DNA from: HGM12587 sp964602445
Lineage (GTDB): Bacteria; Bacillota; Clostridia; Lachnospirales; Lachnospiraceae
Direction of reading: 5' to 3'
DNA: 64,000 nucleotides
Assembly (NCBI GenBank): GCA_964602445.1
Contig: CAZRQV010000005.1
Coordinates: forward strand, 32,548 to 96,547
Numbering within the stretch: position 1 is the stretch's first letter; the number at the start of each line of letters is the position of its first letter. Below the pieces are notes generated by a model. That model saw only the letters and a list, made by a program, of their open reading frames with translations. It was not told the DNA's origin and made no database searches. Positions 1-8,413 of the stretch are shown piece by piece. A program made the position numbers and the translations under genes.

Positions 1-2330
1 TTCTGATCACCGTATTTGTTGTCCTTTCCTAATGCATAGAAAGAATCATAACCATCCCACTGCATTGTGGAAGGAGTATAAGTTAATCCATCAGCCGATG
101 TCACATTCACTTTTCCGTATTTTTCTGTCAGAGAAACGCTTTCTGTTCCAACTTTACTGAACAAATTATCCTCTGCACTGTCTACTTTTGTTGCATTATG
201 TGCATCGATTTTTGCTGTTTTTGCGTAGTCAAGGACTACCATTTTTTTATCCAGCATTGTACTTGGTACATTAAAAGCTTTTACAATACCATAGCCTCCT
301 TCTTTATCAGTATCCCAAATAGCGGAATATCCTTTATTTGTATCAATGTAGCTGCCTTTTGCAGCCTCATCCTTTGCAAGCAGACCTGTAATAGTTACAA
401 CCAGCTTATTACCATTTCCTTCGGTACTACCCCCAGAAGTGACTGTTGTTGAAACTGTGTTTTCCGTAGAGACATAATTAAAACCACTTACCTGAATCCC
501 TGTTATCTTTCCAGAAGCATCTTTTGTTACTTCTGTTTTCACAGTTTCTGGTGTTTCCGATGGTGCTAAAAATGAATCATTGCCCGCATGTTTTGCCGTT
601 TTTACTGTCACATTCTCTTCCACAGAAAAACCATCCGGAACAACAAAATACTCACTTATAAGGTCTACCATAACCGCGTTTTCTGATAATTCTACAGTCG
701 TTGTCGTGCTGCTGATACTCTGGTCAACCTGATCAAAGAAACCTTCCAGCGCAGCAGTATTAGTTGCTAATGTATATTTTCCAGAAGATGATACTTCTTT
801 TAAGAATGTATCAACCTTGGTCTCAGGTGTACTGTCTAAAACAGCAACAGTATGTACCTTTGCACCATAAGTACCTTTCGTAATAGCTGCTTTCGCCTTT
901 GTGGCTGTCGCTTCCGCTTCCTCAAATTCTGTGGTTCCCGGTACTCCGTCTGTTAAAAATATAACGATACGAGAACGTGTACCGCTTGTTCCATCATCTA
1001 ACACGTAGGTATTCTCATTTGCACCAAAAACACCGTTCGCCATGTCAAATCCAATACTTGGAAAAGTTGCTCCCTTACCTGCTAACGCTTCTATGGACGC
1101 CAATACGTTTGCATGACCTTCTGTTGTCAAGACATTCTGGAATGCTTGATTATAATAATTCTCTGCCAAGGAGCCACTCTTGTTATAAGTAGATTCCTTA
1201 CCACCATCCACATAATTATACTGTGTAGCTCCTATAAATAGTTCTGAATTAGAATAATAGTACTGCTGATTATCATAACTTTCACAAGCATCTGAAGCGA
1301 AACCTACTACCGCGATTCTGTGATCTACATTATTCTTTTTTGCACTTGCATAAATATTGGCAACAAACTTGTTCGCTGCATACTTCAGAGCATCTAAGCG
1401 CTGACCAGTAGTTGTATCACGTGTATACAGTGGACTGATGGTGCATGCACCATTTTCTCCATTTTCGTTGGAACCAATTGTAATTGTATTTCCTTCTGTA
1501 TCTGTATAGGAATAGGTATAACGATATGCTTTTACTTCCTCTTTTGTAACTGTTGTATAAACAGCTGCTACATAGTATGGATCATCCTCTTTACTATTGC
1601 CCTCGGAAGGAGCACCATTATTCTGAAACTCTACCGTATTGGAATTTGTTTTCTTATTATTTAAAAAACTATTTCTTGCATATTTCGCAGTAATTCCCCA
1701 TCCAACTGTGTCACCGGTATCGTCGTTTTGGTAGGTATATCCTGCCAATTCACTTTTACGTGTATAGGTTTCTAAGCTTGCTGTAACAAACGGTTTGGCT
1801 GTATTATATACATAATCACCATTTGCTCCCTTCCATGAATAGCTTATTTCATCGTCCGTGTAAGTTTTACCATCCTGGCCAACCCATTTTGTTTCTACAC
1901 CTACAGTTTCTTTTTCTGTCTCTACAAGATAATACTTTCCATCCACATTATAGTAATAAGAACTATTTGCCACATCCGCATTAGTCAAAGATTCTGTTAC
2001 TTTTGTATAGGTATCACTTGGGATTCCTGAAATCGTTTGCTGTGCCATCGATCCTGACTGGTCTAACACAAGGACAATATCTGCCGGAACTACCTTCTTG
2101 TAAGTTTCCGTTGTTACGTTTCCTTTGGCATATGCCTCTAACTGAATCGTGTAAGTTCCATCATCTTCCAGACGAGCTTCTTTGTTCAGTACCAGATTCT
2201 CATTTCCTGATGAAGTACTTGTTTCTGCTGCTGCAGCCGGTCTTTCCGGCACTACAGTCATAACCATTGCAATGGCTAACACAGCTGTTAATACTTTTGA
2301 TACAGCTTTTTTCATTTTCATGTTTATCAT
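1..2330 (-). CDS. Secreted von Willebrand factor A domain surface protein (3' end outside window)
   Basis: This is an open reading frame of at least 776 codons whose C-terminus lies beyond the left edge. The start ATG at 2330 has a GAGG-type ribosome site about 7 bases upstream, and ATGs at 2321 and 2315 are alternatives. Residues 1-36 form a signal peptide (basic KMKK start, hydrophobic core, then an Ala-rich cleavage region). A vWA domain begins near residue 81 with the metal-binding DQSGS motif at about residues 90-94. A further vWA segment (IVIFLTDGVPG) comes after a long Tyr-rich insertion. The rest is beta-strand-rich and looks like pilus or adhesin stalk. The family binds host ligands or forms pilus tips through a MIDAS metal site. 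An LPXTG anchor would be expected off the window, but I cannot see it. The neighbour is a divergent tyrosine recombinase. Confidence 0.85.
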   Translation of the reverse strand, partial: MINMKMKKAVSKVLTAVLAIAMVMTVVPERPAAAAETSTSSGNENLVLNKEARLEDDGTYTIQLEAYAKGNVTTETYKKVVPADIVLVLDQSGSMAQQTISGIPSDTYTKVTESLTNADVANSSYYYNVDGKYYLVETEKETVGVETKWVGQDGKTYTDDEISYSWKGANGDYVYNTAKPFVTASLETYTRKSELAGYTYQNDDTGDTVGWGITAKYARNSFLNNKKTNSNTVEFQNNGAPSEGNSKEDDPYYVAAVYTTVTKEEVKAYRYTYSYTDTEGNTITIGSNENGENGACTISPLYTRDTTTGQRLDALKYAANKFVANIYASAKKNNVDHRIAVVGFASDACESYDNQQYYYSNSELFIGATQYNYVDGGKESTYNKSGSLAENYYNQAFQNVLTTEGHANVLASIEALAGKGATFPSIGFDMANGVFGANENTYVLDDGTSGTRSRIVIFLTDGVPGTTEFEEAEATATKAKAAITKGTYGAKVHTVAVLDSTPETKVDTFLKEVSSSGKYTLATNTAALEGFFDQVDQSISSTTTTVELSENAVMVDLISEYFVVPDGFSVEENVTVKTAKHAGNDSFLAPSETPETVKTEVTKDASGKITGIQVSGFNYVSTENTVSTTVTSGGSTEGNGNKLVVTITGLLAKDEAAKGSYIDTNKGYSAIWDTDKEGGYGIVKAFNVPSTMLDKKMVVLDYAKTAKIDAHNATKVDSAEDNLFSKVGTESVSLTEKYGKVNVTSADGLTYTPSTMQWDGYDSFYALGKDNKYGDQ

Positions 2331-2393
2331 TGCTTTTCCTCTCTTTCTGACTTTCTTTTTACTGTAAGACTTTCTCTCACATTCTGTTACCAC

Positions 2394-2439
2394 ACGAAAG
2401 CATCTGCAAAGCACAACTGCCTTTTCTGTGCTCTTTCGT
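2394..2439 (-). promoter_or_regulatory. Nested hairpin in the adhesin 5' leader
   Basis: An outer stem ACGAAAG (2394-2400) pairs perfectly with CTTTCGT (2433-2439). An inner stem AGCACA (2410-2415) pairs with TGTGCT (2427-2432). It lies 64 bases upstream of the adhesin start, within the probable transcript. Its role is unknown; control of translation or mRNA stability is an inference. Confidence 0.45.
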
Positions 2440-2530
2440 ACTCAGTTTTACTTTATCGATGTGGTACACTCTTCCTCTCCCCTTCTAATCACACACCTCC
2501 TGTTTTATACCAACCGGCAATGTGCAAACT

Positions 2531-2614
2531 TTTAAATTTTGTACTGACTTACCACCCAAAGACCATCGATTCCATGAAGGTTATCAAGCTTTCTTCCATA
2601 TTTAAGTTTGCTCA
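2531..2614 (-). CDS. Possible 27-residue micro-ORF or gene relic
   Basis: An ATG at 2614 opens a 27-codon frame ending in TAA at 2531-2533. Reading upstream in frame adds about nine more sense codons before a stop. The composition (Lys/Leu/Asp/Trp mixture, ending QYKI) looks protein-like, but no convincing ribosome site is present. It may be the tail of a decayed gene rather than a working peptide. I do not recognise it. Confidence 0.2.
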
Positions 2615-2676
2615 TTTCCAGATTACGTTCTTCTGTTGGTTAGATAAATTTTGATTTATCTCACTGAGAATCCAAA

Positions 2677-2706
2677 TTGACTCTATTTTGGATGTTACTT
2701 TATTAT
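2677..2706 (+). promoter_or_regulatory. Probable promoter of the tyrosine recombinase
   Basis: A -35 TTGACT (2677-2682) is followed after 18 bases by a -10 TATTAT (2701-2706), which overlaps a second -10-like TATAAT at 2704. The -35 lies in the loop of a palindrome (ATCCAAA...TTTTGGAT, 2672-2694), so a repressor or the recombinase itself could compete for this site (inference). Confidence 0.45.
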
Positions 2707-2853
2707 AATACCCTTACATTTTATTGCACCATACTAAAGTATTGTTTTTTTCTTATTTTTTCATTCTATCATTCTAATACTGCGATTGTAAACCGTCTTC
2801 TTGATTTTTTCTCAGAAAAACGACTAAATTTAAAGCAAAAAGGAGCGTTTTGC

Positions 2854-3762
2854 ATGAAAAAAATATTAATCAAAGAAATCAGTCAGCTGATGCGCCGCCA
2901 TCTATCGCCTGAACAAAACCGGATTCTGGAAAGCACTTTAAATCAGGGGTTCACCAATCACGAACTGCTGGAAACTCCGTCCGGAATCACCGAAGAAACC
3001 AACTTCAATAATGTGCATCTGATCAATACCTTTATCGCAGCAAAAAAAATCGAAGGCTGTTCTTCTAACACTTTAAAATATTACGAAAACACGTTAACAA
3101 AGATGCTTCGTTTTCTCTCAAAAGACATCCGCCGCATCATGTCTTCCTTCTTTTCCTGGCCGGAAGATGAAGATTATATTATCAAAAGTCCGGTACGGCG
3201 GATTCATAAAGTAAAATCCTCGCAAATAGTGAAAGAAACTCTCTCTGATGAACATTTAGAGCAGCTCCGTGACCAATGTACCCTTCCACGGGATCTTGCC
3301 ATCATCGATTTGCTGATTTCAACCGGAATCCGTGTCGGTGAACTTGTCAAACTGAACCGAACCGATATCAACTTTGAAGAACGGGAATGCATCGTTCTCG
3401 GAAAAGGCGACAAAGAACGAAAAGTATATTTTGATGCAAAAACCAAAGTACATCTACAGCAATATCTGACCTCCAGAACCGATCTCAATCCTGCCCTATT
3501 TGTCACCTTATACGCCCCTTGGAATCGGCTTTCCATTGCAGGAGTCGAAAAATTTTTAAAATTACTCAGCAAAAAATCTCAGGTACGGCATGTACATCCT
3601 CATAAATTCCGCCGTACAATGGCAACGATGGCCATTGAAAAAGGTATGCCCATTGAGCAGGTACAAAAGCTCCTTGGGCATACCAAAATCGATACAACAC
3701 TTCATTATGCAATTGTCAATCAAATCAACGTAAAAATGGCACACCGAAAATTTGTCTGCTGA
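2854..3762 (+). CDS. Tyrosine site-specific recombinase (XerD/integrase type), core-binding domain shortened
   Basis: The frame is open from 2677, but the ATG at 2854 has a good AGGAG site 8 bases upstream, giving 302 residues. The catalytic domain is complete by motif: Arg160 (GIRVGEL), Lys184 (GKGDKERK), His250 and Arg253 (HKFR), His276 (LLGHTKID) and nucleophile Tyr285 (LHY). The N-terminal SAM-like DNA-binding domain (about 50-105) reads NTLTKMLRFLSK, then DIRRI, then directly SSFFSW. From memory, relatives have about 25-30 further residues between two IRRI-like segments, so an in-frame deletion is likely here. Such small recombinases often sit beside invertible promoters of surface genes, and this one is divergent from a vWA adhesin. 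Activity is doubtful because of the missing segment. Confidence 0.8.
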   Translation: MKKILIKEISQLMRRHLSPEQNRILESTLNQGFTNHELLETPSGITEETNFNNVHLINTFIAAKKIEGCSSNTLKYYENTLTKMLRFLSKDIRRIMSSFFSWPEDEDYIIKSPVRRIHKVKSSQIVKETLSDEHLEQLRDQCTLPRDLAIIDLLISTGIRVGELVKLNRTDINFEERECIVLGKGDKERKVYFDAKTKVHLQQYLTSRTDLNPALFVTLYAPWNRLSIAGVEKFLKLLSKKSQVRHVHPHKFRRTMATMAIEKGMPIEQVQKLLGHTKIDTTLHYAIVNQINVKMAHRKFVC

Positions 3763-3874
3763 TAAAATTTTCAGACACTCCCACACCAAGGGGATATTTC
3801 GCAATTTTTTCCAAATAACCACGACAAAAACAGCAACCTCCATTCACAAACTCCGGTCAGATAAATCGGAATTT

Positions 3875-3905
3875 ACCAACAAAATTCGTTCCGAATTTTG
3901 TTGGT
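3875..3905. repeat. Perfect 14-bp palindrome with 3-base loop
   Basis: ACCAACAAAATTCG (3875-3888) is followed by loop TTC and its exact complement (3892-3905). It lies 112 bases after the recombinase stop. Without a long T-run it is not a classical terminator. It may be a recombination site, a protein-binding palindrome or a terminator variant. Confidence 0.6.
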
Positions 3906-4009
3906 AACGAAAGAAAATCTCTGATTTTCTTGAGTCTACTTTCCTATTAAACGAATTTTTATGATAACAAAAGAAAATCTTTGATTTTCTTGAGTCTGCT
4001 TTCCTATTT
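3905..4009. repeat. Two direct repeats of 60-bp period, each with an internal hairpin
   Basis: Copies at 3905-3949 and 3965-4009 differ at only a few positions. Each contains AAGAAAATC, a 2-3-base loop, and GATTTTCTT, followed by TGAGTCT and CTTTCCTATT. The second copy runs into the stop codon region of the LuxR-type regulator (stop at 4008-4010), so it may also form its 3' end. Confidence 0.6.
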
Positions 4010-6371
4010 ATTCCAGCAGTCCCAGTTCTTTTCCTTTGACCATTGCCTGTCCCCTGCTGTTTACTTCTAATTTTTTATACAGATTATAAATATGCCCTTT
4101 GACCGTAGGCAGCTTTAATCCTAATTCTTCACAGATCTCCGCATTGCTCATGCCTCGTCCAATATCCTGTAAAATAATCGTTTCCATCATCGTCAGATGT
4201 TCTCTCACATCTTCCTCTTTGATACTTGAAGTTCGTTTATTCATTTTCTTTGCATTTCGTAGAATTGTATCCAGATATTCTTCCCATGGCATTCTCTGTA
4301 CATTTCCATAATGATACTTCTTTTTATGGCTCCAATTCTCCGGGAAATTTAATTTCTGCCATTCCAGATGCGTTTCCAGTACCTGCTGTCCCAGTTTCCC
4401 ATATTCTGTATAAAACCGTACATACCGACTGGCAGAACAAAGTAAAAATGATTCTATCGCATTCTTGATTGCCTGACCTTTGTAGTCTTTTTCCATATGA
4501 ATCACTGCGTAAGCAAATAGAAGTTCTGACAGAAAGAGGTTTCTGTGATATACCTGCAGATACGGCACAAGTTTCTTCAAAAGTTTCTCTGCACGATCAA
4601 ATTGATTTAACCGCAGATAACCTTTCGCCCTGCAGCAAAGCGTCATATAGTTATCTTCATTTACAATTACGGTATTTTCATTATTGGCATATCGGAGCCA
4701 TTTTGCCATTTTTTCCCTTGCACCATACCAAGGTGCATGGATGTTGATGATCGCTTCCGCAAGTTTTCTGCACAACGGACTTTCTTCTTTGGATAATACT
4801 TCTTCCAGCGCTTTGATCTGATCGGTCTGTATTTCTTCCGGCTGCATTTTCTGCGATTTACAAAGAAGATATAACTTTGCCACATGAATCTGCCAGGAAT
4901 CCTGCTCTGCATCGATCTTCTCCAGAAAATACCAGTCTTTTTCTGCAATACTGTCCTTTCTCCGGGTTTCCAGATCATAGTCCAGTCTTGCAAGTCGATA
5001 GCATTTCCACTCTTTTTCTCCGAAAACAGTTTTCCAGACCTTGGCCCGCTGTTTTTCTTCCTTCGCTGTACATGCAAATAACCCTGACAAATCTCTCAAA
5101 CCACAAAGATAACTCACGGAACTTCCAAGCATCTGATATAATTGGAATTTACGCCCGTCTTCGTACTCTCTCTCTGCAAGTTCCATCCATTCGTTCAGCG
5201 AAATCCGGGGATCTAAATAGCATAAATTGATCAATACTTCCCGTGTATCAAATTCTCTGTTTCCTATCTTCTGTACATTTCCGATCTCTTTTCGCAGTTT
5301 TTCAAATTGCTGTGTCCGATAATAATACACCCCTCGCAAATAACATTCCTGAGGTGTTTTTCCTTTCCATTTTAAGACATCTTCTGTAAAAAGCTCCAAT
5401 TGATAAATACGGTTCCAGTATTTCAGCATCATTTTCCGATAAAATGCTTCTGCCCCCGCTTTTTTTACACAGGAAAATGCTTCTGCTATCATTCCATGAG
5501 CTTCATACCATTCGTTTTCTTTTCCAAGCTCCGGCAAATGCTCCGTTATATAATTGCGAAACAAAGAAAACAGTTTCCAACGATGTTTTTCTGCATCAAA
5601 CTGCAGCAGTCCTTTTCTCTGCAGATTTTCCAATCGTTCTCCAGCTTCTGTAAATCCACAAAAATACTCCAGAAATGATTCATTTACCCACGGACAGCCT
5701 GCCGCATAAGACAATATTTCCCCTTCTTCCGCTGTCAGATCACCAAGAATTCTGGTCTCAATATAATTTCTGATCTCATGACTCTGCAGAAGTTCTTCCA
5801 GTTTCTTTTCCTCCTGATGTTCCGCAAGATGTATCAATGCACTGACACATCCAGGCCAACCGCCGGTCTTTTCATATAATGCTTCCGGATTCAGAGAATG
5901 ATTTCCATGTTTGACCAGCATTCGAACCTCTTCCAGCGAAAACAGAAGTTTCTTCATCGGAACAAGTCCCATCTTTCCTTTCCACAAAAGATCCAAAAGC
6001 AGCGAATGCGGTTTTTCACGGCTTACCAGAATCACCCGATGATTTTCTTCCATGTTCTCTATATAGTCCGCCAAAAAAGCAGCGTTTGGATCACTCATTT
6101 TTTCGGTACCCTGTTCCAAAATAATCCACATTTCTTCACTGTTCTTTTTGACCTGATTCATCTTTTCACAGAAAACAGAAAAATTTCCGGATTCTTTTGT
6201 CAGATCAAAGGTAATTGTCGCTGTCTTTAAATGCTTTTTCTGCAGCATTTCCACTGCCGTTGTTTTTCCTGCTGCTGCATTTCCTTCTATATAAATAGAA
6301 GGGAATCTTCTGATTCCCTCCTCTAACGTCTTTGTCTTATCAACTTCATATAGACTATCTTTATTCTGCAT
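4008..6371 (-). CDS. MalT-like STAND ATPase transcriptional regulator with LuxR HTH
   Basis: 787 residues. The P-loop GNAAAGKTT lies at residues 30-38, followed by an NB-ARC/STAND-type region and winged helix, then a long alpha-helical TPR-like middle (about 330-690). A LuxR-type helix-turn-helix closes the protein (about 730-787; SNAEICEEL, then PTVKGHIYNLYKKL). MalT-family regulators bind an inducer through the TPR part, multimerise with ATP and activate promoters. The start ATG at 6371 lies inside the 3' end of the PqqD-like gene (11-base overlap), with AAGGA about 9 bases upstream, so translation is probably coupled. The inducer is unknown and no carbohydrate operon is adjacent. Confidence 0.85.
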   Translation of the reverse strand: MQNKDSLYEVDKTKTLEEGIRRFPSIYIEGNAAAGKTTAVEMLQKKHLKTATITFDLTKESGNFSVFCEKMNQVKKNSEEMWIILEQGTEKMSDPNAAFLADYIENMEENHRVILVSREKPHSLLLDLLWKGKMGLVPMKKLLFSLEEVRMLVKHGNHSLNPEALYEKTGGWPGCVSALIHLAEHQEEKKLEELLQSHEIRNYIETRILGDLTAEEGEILSYAAGCPWVNESFLEYFCGFTEAGERLENLQRKGLLQFDAEKHRWKLFSLFRNYITEHLPELGKENEWYEAHGMIAEAFSCVKKAGAEAFYRKMMLKYWNRIYQLELFTEDVLKWKGKTPQECYLRGVYYYRTQQFEKLRKEIGNVQKIGNREFDTREVLINLCYLDPRISLNEWMELAEREYEDGRKFQLYQMLGSSVSYLCGLRDLSGLFACTAKEEKQRAKVWKTVFGEKEWKCYRLARLDYDLETRRKDSIAEKDWYFLEKIDAEQDSWQIHVAKLYLLCKSQKMQPEEIQTDQIKALEEVLSKEESPLCRKLAEAIINIHAPWYGAREKMAKWLRYANNENTVIVNEDNYMTLCCRAKGYLRLNQFDRAEKLLKKLVPYLQVYHRNLFLSELLFAYAVIHMEKDYKGQAIKNAIESFLLCSASRYVRFYTEYGKLGQQVLETHLEWQKLNFPENWSHKKKYHYGNVQRMPWEEYLDTILRNAKKMNKRTSSIKEEDVREHLTMMETIILQDIGRGMSNAEICEELGLKLPTVKGHIYNLYKKLEVNSRGQAMVKGKELGLLE

Positions 6372-6645
6372 TTATTTCATCCTTTGCAAGAATCCCGCCT
6401 TCTGCAAGCTTATCCAAAAATTCCTGAATATCTTCTCTGGCAACCTCTTCTTCTACATCATATTCTGCCAGTACACCTTGAACCAATGTTTCTAAAGTCA
6501 CTTCTTCTTGAAGCATTTTCCACAATGTGACTCCGACTTCGTTCACTGTGATCAATCCATTAAAATCTAAAACCGTACGACCGGTCGGGATAATAATATA
6601 ATCTCCCGCAATCTCCCTAAGTATAAAATCTTTTTCTATACGCAT
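6361..6645 (-). CDS. PqqD-like (RiPP recognition element fold) protein
   Basis: 94 residues from the ATG at 6645, chosen because AAGG lies 8 bases upstream; an ATG at 6660 lacks a good site. The sequence has the PqqD pattern: an N-terminal beta part (FILREIAGDYIIIP), a central VNEVGVTLWKML segment and a C-terminal helix (DIQEFLDKLAEGGIL). Members bind leader peptides of ribosomal peptides and present them to a modifying enzyme, or occur in sugar-kinase/nucleotidyltransferase clusters. No radical-SAM enzyme, precursor peptide or transporter is next to it. It overlaps the MalT-like regulator by 11 bases, which suggests one functional unit. PqqD family membership is seen in the sequence; peptide binding is inferred. 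Confidence 0.75.
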   Translation of the reverse strand: MRIEKDFILREIAGDYIIIPTGRTVLDFNGLITVNEVGVTLWKMLQEEVTLETLVQGVLAEYDVEEEVAREDIQEFLDKLAEGGILAKDEINAE

Positions 6646-6723
6646 AATACAGACCTTCATTCATTATCTAAATTATAACTAGCGTCATTATAGCCTATAA
6701 TAAATGGAGTTTCAATATCTTTT

Positions 6724-8268
6724 TTACTCAAATTCAATGGTTCCAGGTGGTTTCGAAGTCAGGTCATACAGTACTCTGTTTACTCCCTTAACTTCATTGA
6801 TGATTCTGCTCATTACTTTATTCAGCACTTCATAAGGAATTTCTGTTGCTTCCGCTGTCATGAAATCTACTGTATTTACAGCTCTTAATGCGACTGCATA
6901 ATCATAGGTTCTTTCATCACCCATAACCCCTACGGAGCGCATATTGGTCAATGCTGCAAAATACTGTCCAATGCCCTGATCCAGACCTGCCTTAGCGATT
7001 TCTTCCCGATAAATTGCATCTGCATCCTGTACGATCCGTACTTTTTCGGCGGTAACTTCTCCGATGATACGTACCCCCAGTCCCGGTCCCGGGAATGGCT
7101 GACGAAATACCAGATATTCCGGAATTCCAAGTTCCAAACCTGCTTTACGTACTTCATCTTTAAAAAGATCTCTTAATGGTTCGATGATTTCTTTGAATTC
7201 GATGTGATCTGGAAGCGCACCTACATTATGATGAGATTTGATCACTGCGGATTCTCCGCCCAGACCACTTTCTACCACATCCGGATAGATGGTTCCCTGA
7301 ACAAGGAAGTCTACCGCACCGATCTTCTTTGCTTCTTCCTCAAACACACGGATAAATTCTTCACCGATGATACTTCTTTTCTCCTCCGGTTCTGTAACTC
7401 CTGCTAATTTTTCATAAAAACGATCCTGTGCATTGACACGGATAAAATTCAAATCATAATTGCCGTTCGGTCCAAATACCGCTTCTACTTCATCTCCTTC
7501 ATTTTTACGAAGAAGTCCATGATCTACAAACACACAGGTAAGCTGTTCGCCCACTGCTTTTGACAGAAGAACTGCTGCGACAGAAGAATCCACACCGCCG
7601 GATAATCCGCAAAGTACTTTTCCTTTGCCGACTTTTTCACGGATTGCCTGAATTGCATTTTCTACAAATGCATCCATTTTCCAGTCACCGGAACACTGGC
7701 ACACCTGATACACAAAGTTGGAAAGCATCTTTGTTCCTTCCTGTGTATGAAGCACTTCCGGATGGAACTGGATCGCATACAGACGATCTTCCGGTTTTTC
7801 AGCGGCTGCTACCGGACAATCCGCAGTATAGGCAGAAATCTGAAATCCCGGTGCGGTCTTGGAAATATAATCGAAGTGACTCATCCAGCAGATCGTTGTT
7901 GGAGATACATTGGCAAATAACGCAGAACCATTATCTACAAATACTTCTGTTTTTCCATATTCACGAACCGGTGCTTTTTCCACTTTACCGCCTAAAACAT
8001 GCATCATTAACTGGGCACCATAGCAAAGTCCCAGCACCGGAATACCTAACTCAAACAATTCCTTCGTATAAGTCGGTGCACCTTCTTCATAGCAGCTGTT
8101 CGGACCACCGGTCAAAATGATTCCCTTCGGATTCATTTCTTTGATCTTTTCGATCTCTGTTTTGTAAGAATAAATCTCACAGTAAACATTACATTCACGG
8201 ACACGGCGGGCTACCAGCTGGTTATACTGTCCGCCAAAGTCAATGACAATGATTGTCTCTCTCTTCAC
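6724..8268 (-). CDS. guaA: GMP synthase (glutamine-hydrolysing)
   Basis: 514 residues from the GTG at 8268. GGAGG sits 7 bases before this GTG, and the protein then begins MKRETIIVIDFGGQ as in the family; the upstream ATG at 8301 is unlikely. It converts XMP to GMP with ATP and glutamine. Domains in order are a class I glutamine amidotransferase (about 1-190) with nucleophile Cys in GLCYGAQ and the FHPEV His/Glu, an ATP-pyrophosphatase domain with the SGGVDSS loop, and the C-terminal dimerisation domain ending in KPPGTIEFE. It stands alone on the minus strand, about 145 bases downstream of spoIIID. No purine riboswitch was seen upstream. Confidence 0.97.
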   Translation of the reverse strand: MKRETIIVIDFGGQYNQLVARRVRECNVYCEIYSYKTEIEKIKEMNPKGIILTGGPNSCYEEGAPTYTKELFELGIPVLGLCYGAQLMMHVLGGKVEKAPVREYGKTEVFVDNGSALFANVSPTTICWMSHFDYISKTAPGFQISAYTADCPVAAAEKPEDRLYAIQFHPEVLHTQEGTKMLSNFVYQVCQCSGDWKMDAFVENAIQAIREKVGKGKVLCGLSGGVDSSVAAVLLSKAVGEQLTCVFVDHGLLRKNEGDEVEAVFGPNGNYDLNFIRVNAQDRFYEKLAGVTEPEEKRSIIGEEFIRVFEEEAKKIGAVDFLVQGTIYPDVVESGLGGESAVIKSHHNVGALPDHIEFKEIIEPLRDLFKDEVRKAGLELGIPEYLVFRQPFPGPGLGVRIIGEVTAEKVRIVQDADAIYREEIAKAGLDQGIGQYFAALTNMRSVGVMGDERTYDYAVALRAVNTVDFMTAEATEIPYEVLNKVMSRIINEVKGVNRVLYDLTSKPPGTIEFE

Positions 8269-8413
8269 GCTTTTTCCTCCATCATTCGCAGTTACAAACA
8301 CTGATACAGATCAATTGTTAATAGAGAAATTATAAAAAATGGCTTTTTATTTTTCAATTATTTATTACTTATATTTTCACTTTCAATTATAAGTTATACG
8401 CATAGATCTGTAA

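Larger units (their letters stand above)
2331..2853. other. Long intergenic region between adhesin and recombinase
   Basis: About 520 bases without a clear gene. It holds the adhesin 5' leader with a nested hairpin (2394-2439), an imperfect inverted repeat (TGTGCAAACTT at 2521-2531 against its complement at 2604-2614), two short palindromes (2642-2661 and 2672-2694), a recombinase promoter, and a micro-ORF on the minus strand (2614-2531). No known riboswitch consensus was recognised. Confidence 0.6.

Noticed and set aside
2331..2853. c-di-GMP riboswitch upstream of the adhesin
   Set aside because: The hairpins do not match the GEMM-I or GEMM-II core sequences.
3204..3572. 122-codon minus-strand frame inside the recombinase gene
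   Set aside because: A shadow of the recombinase coding strand, with no ribosome site and Ser/Arg-rich composition.
6724..8400. Purine riboswitch for guaA
   Set aside because: The leader up to spoIIID lacks the three-way junction consensus as far as I can read it.
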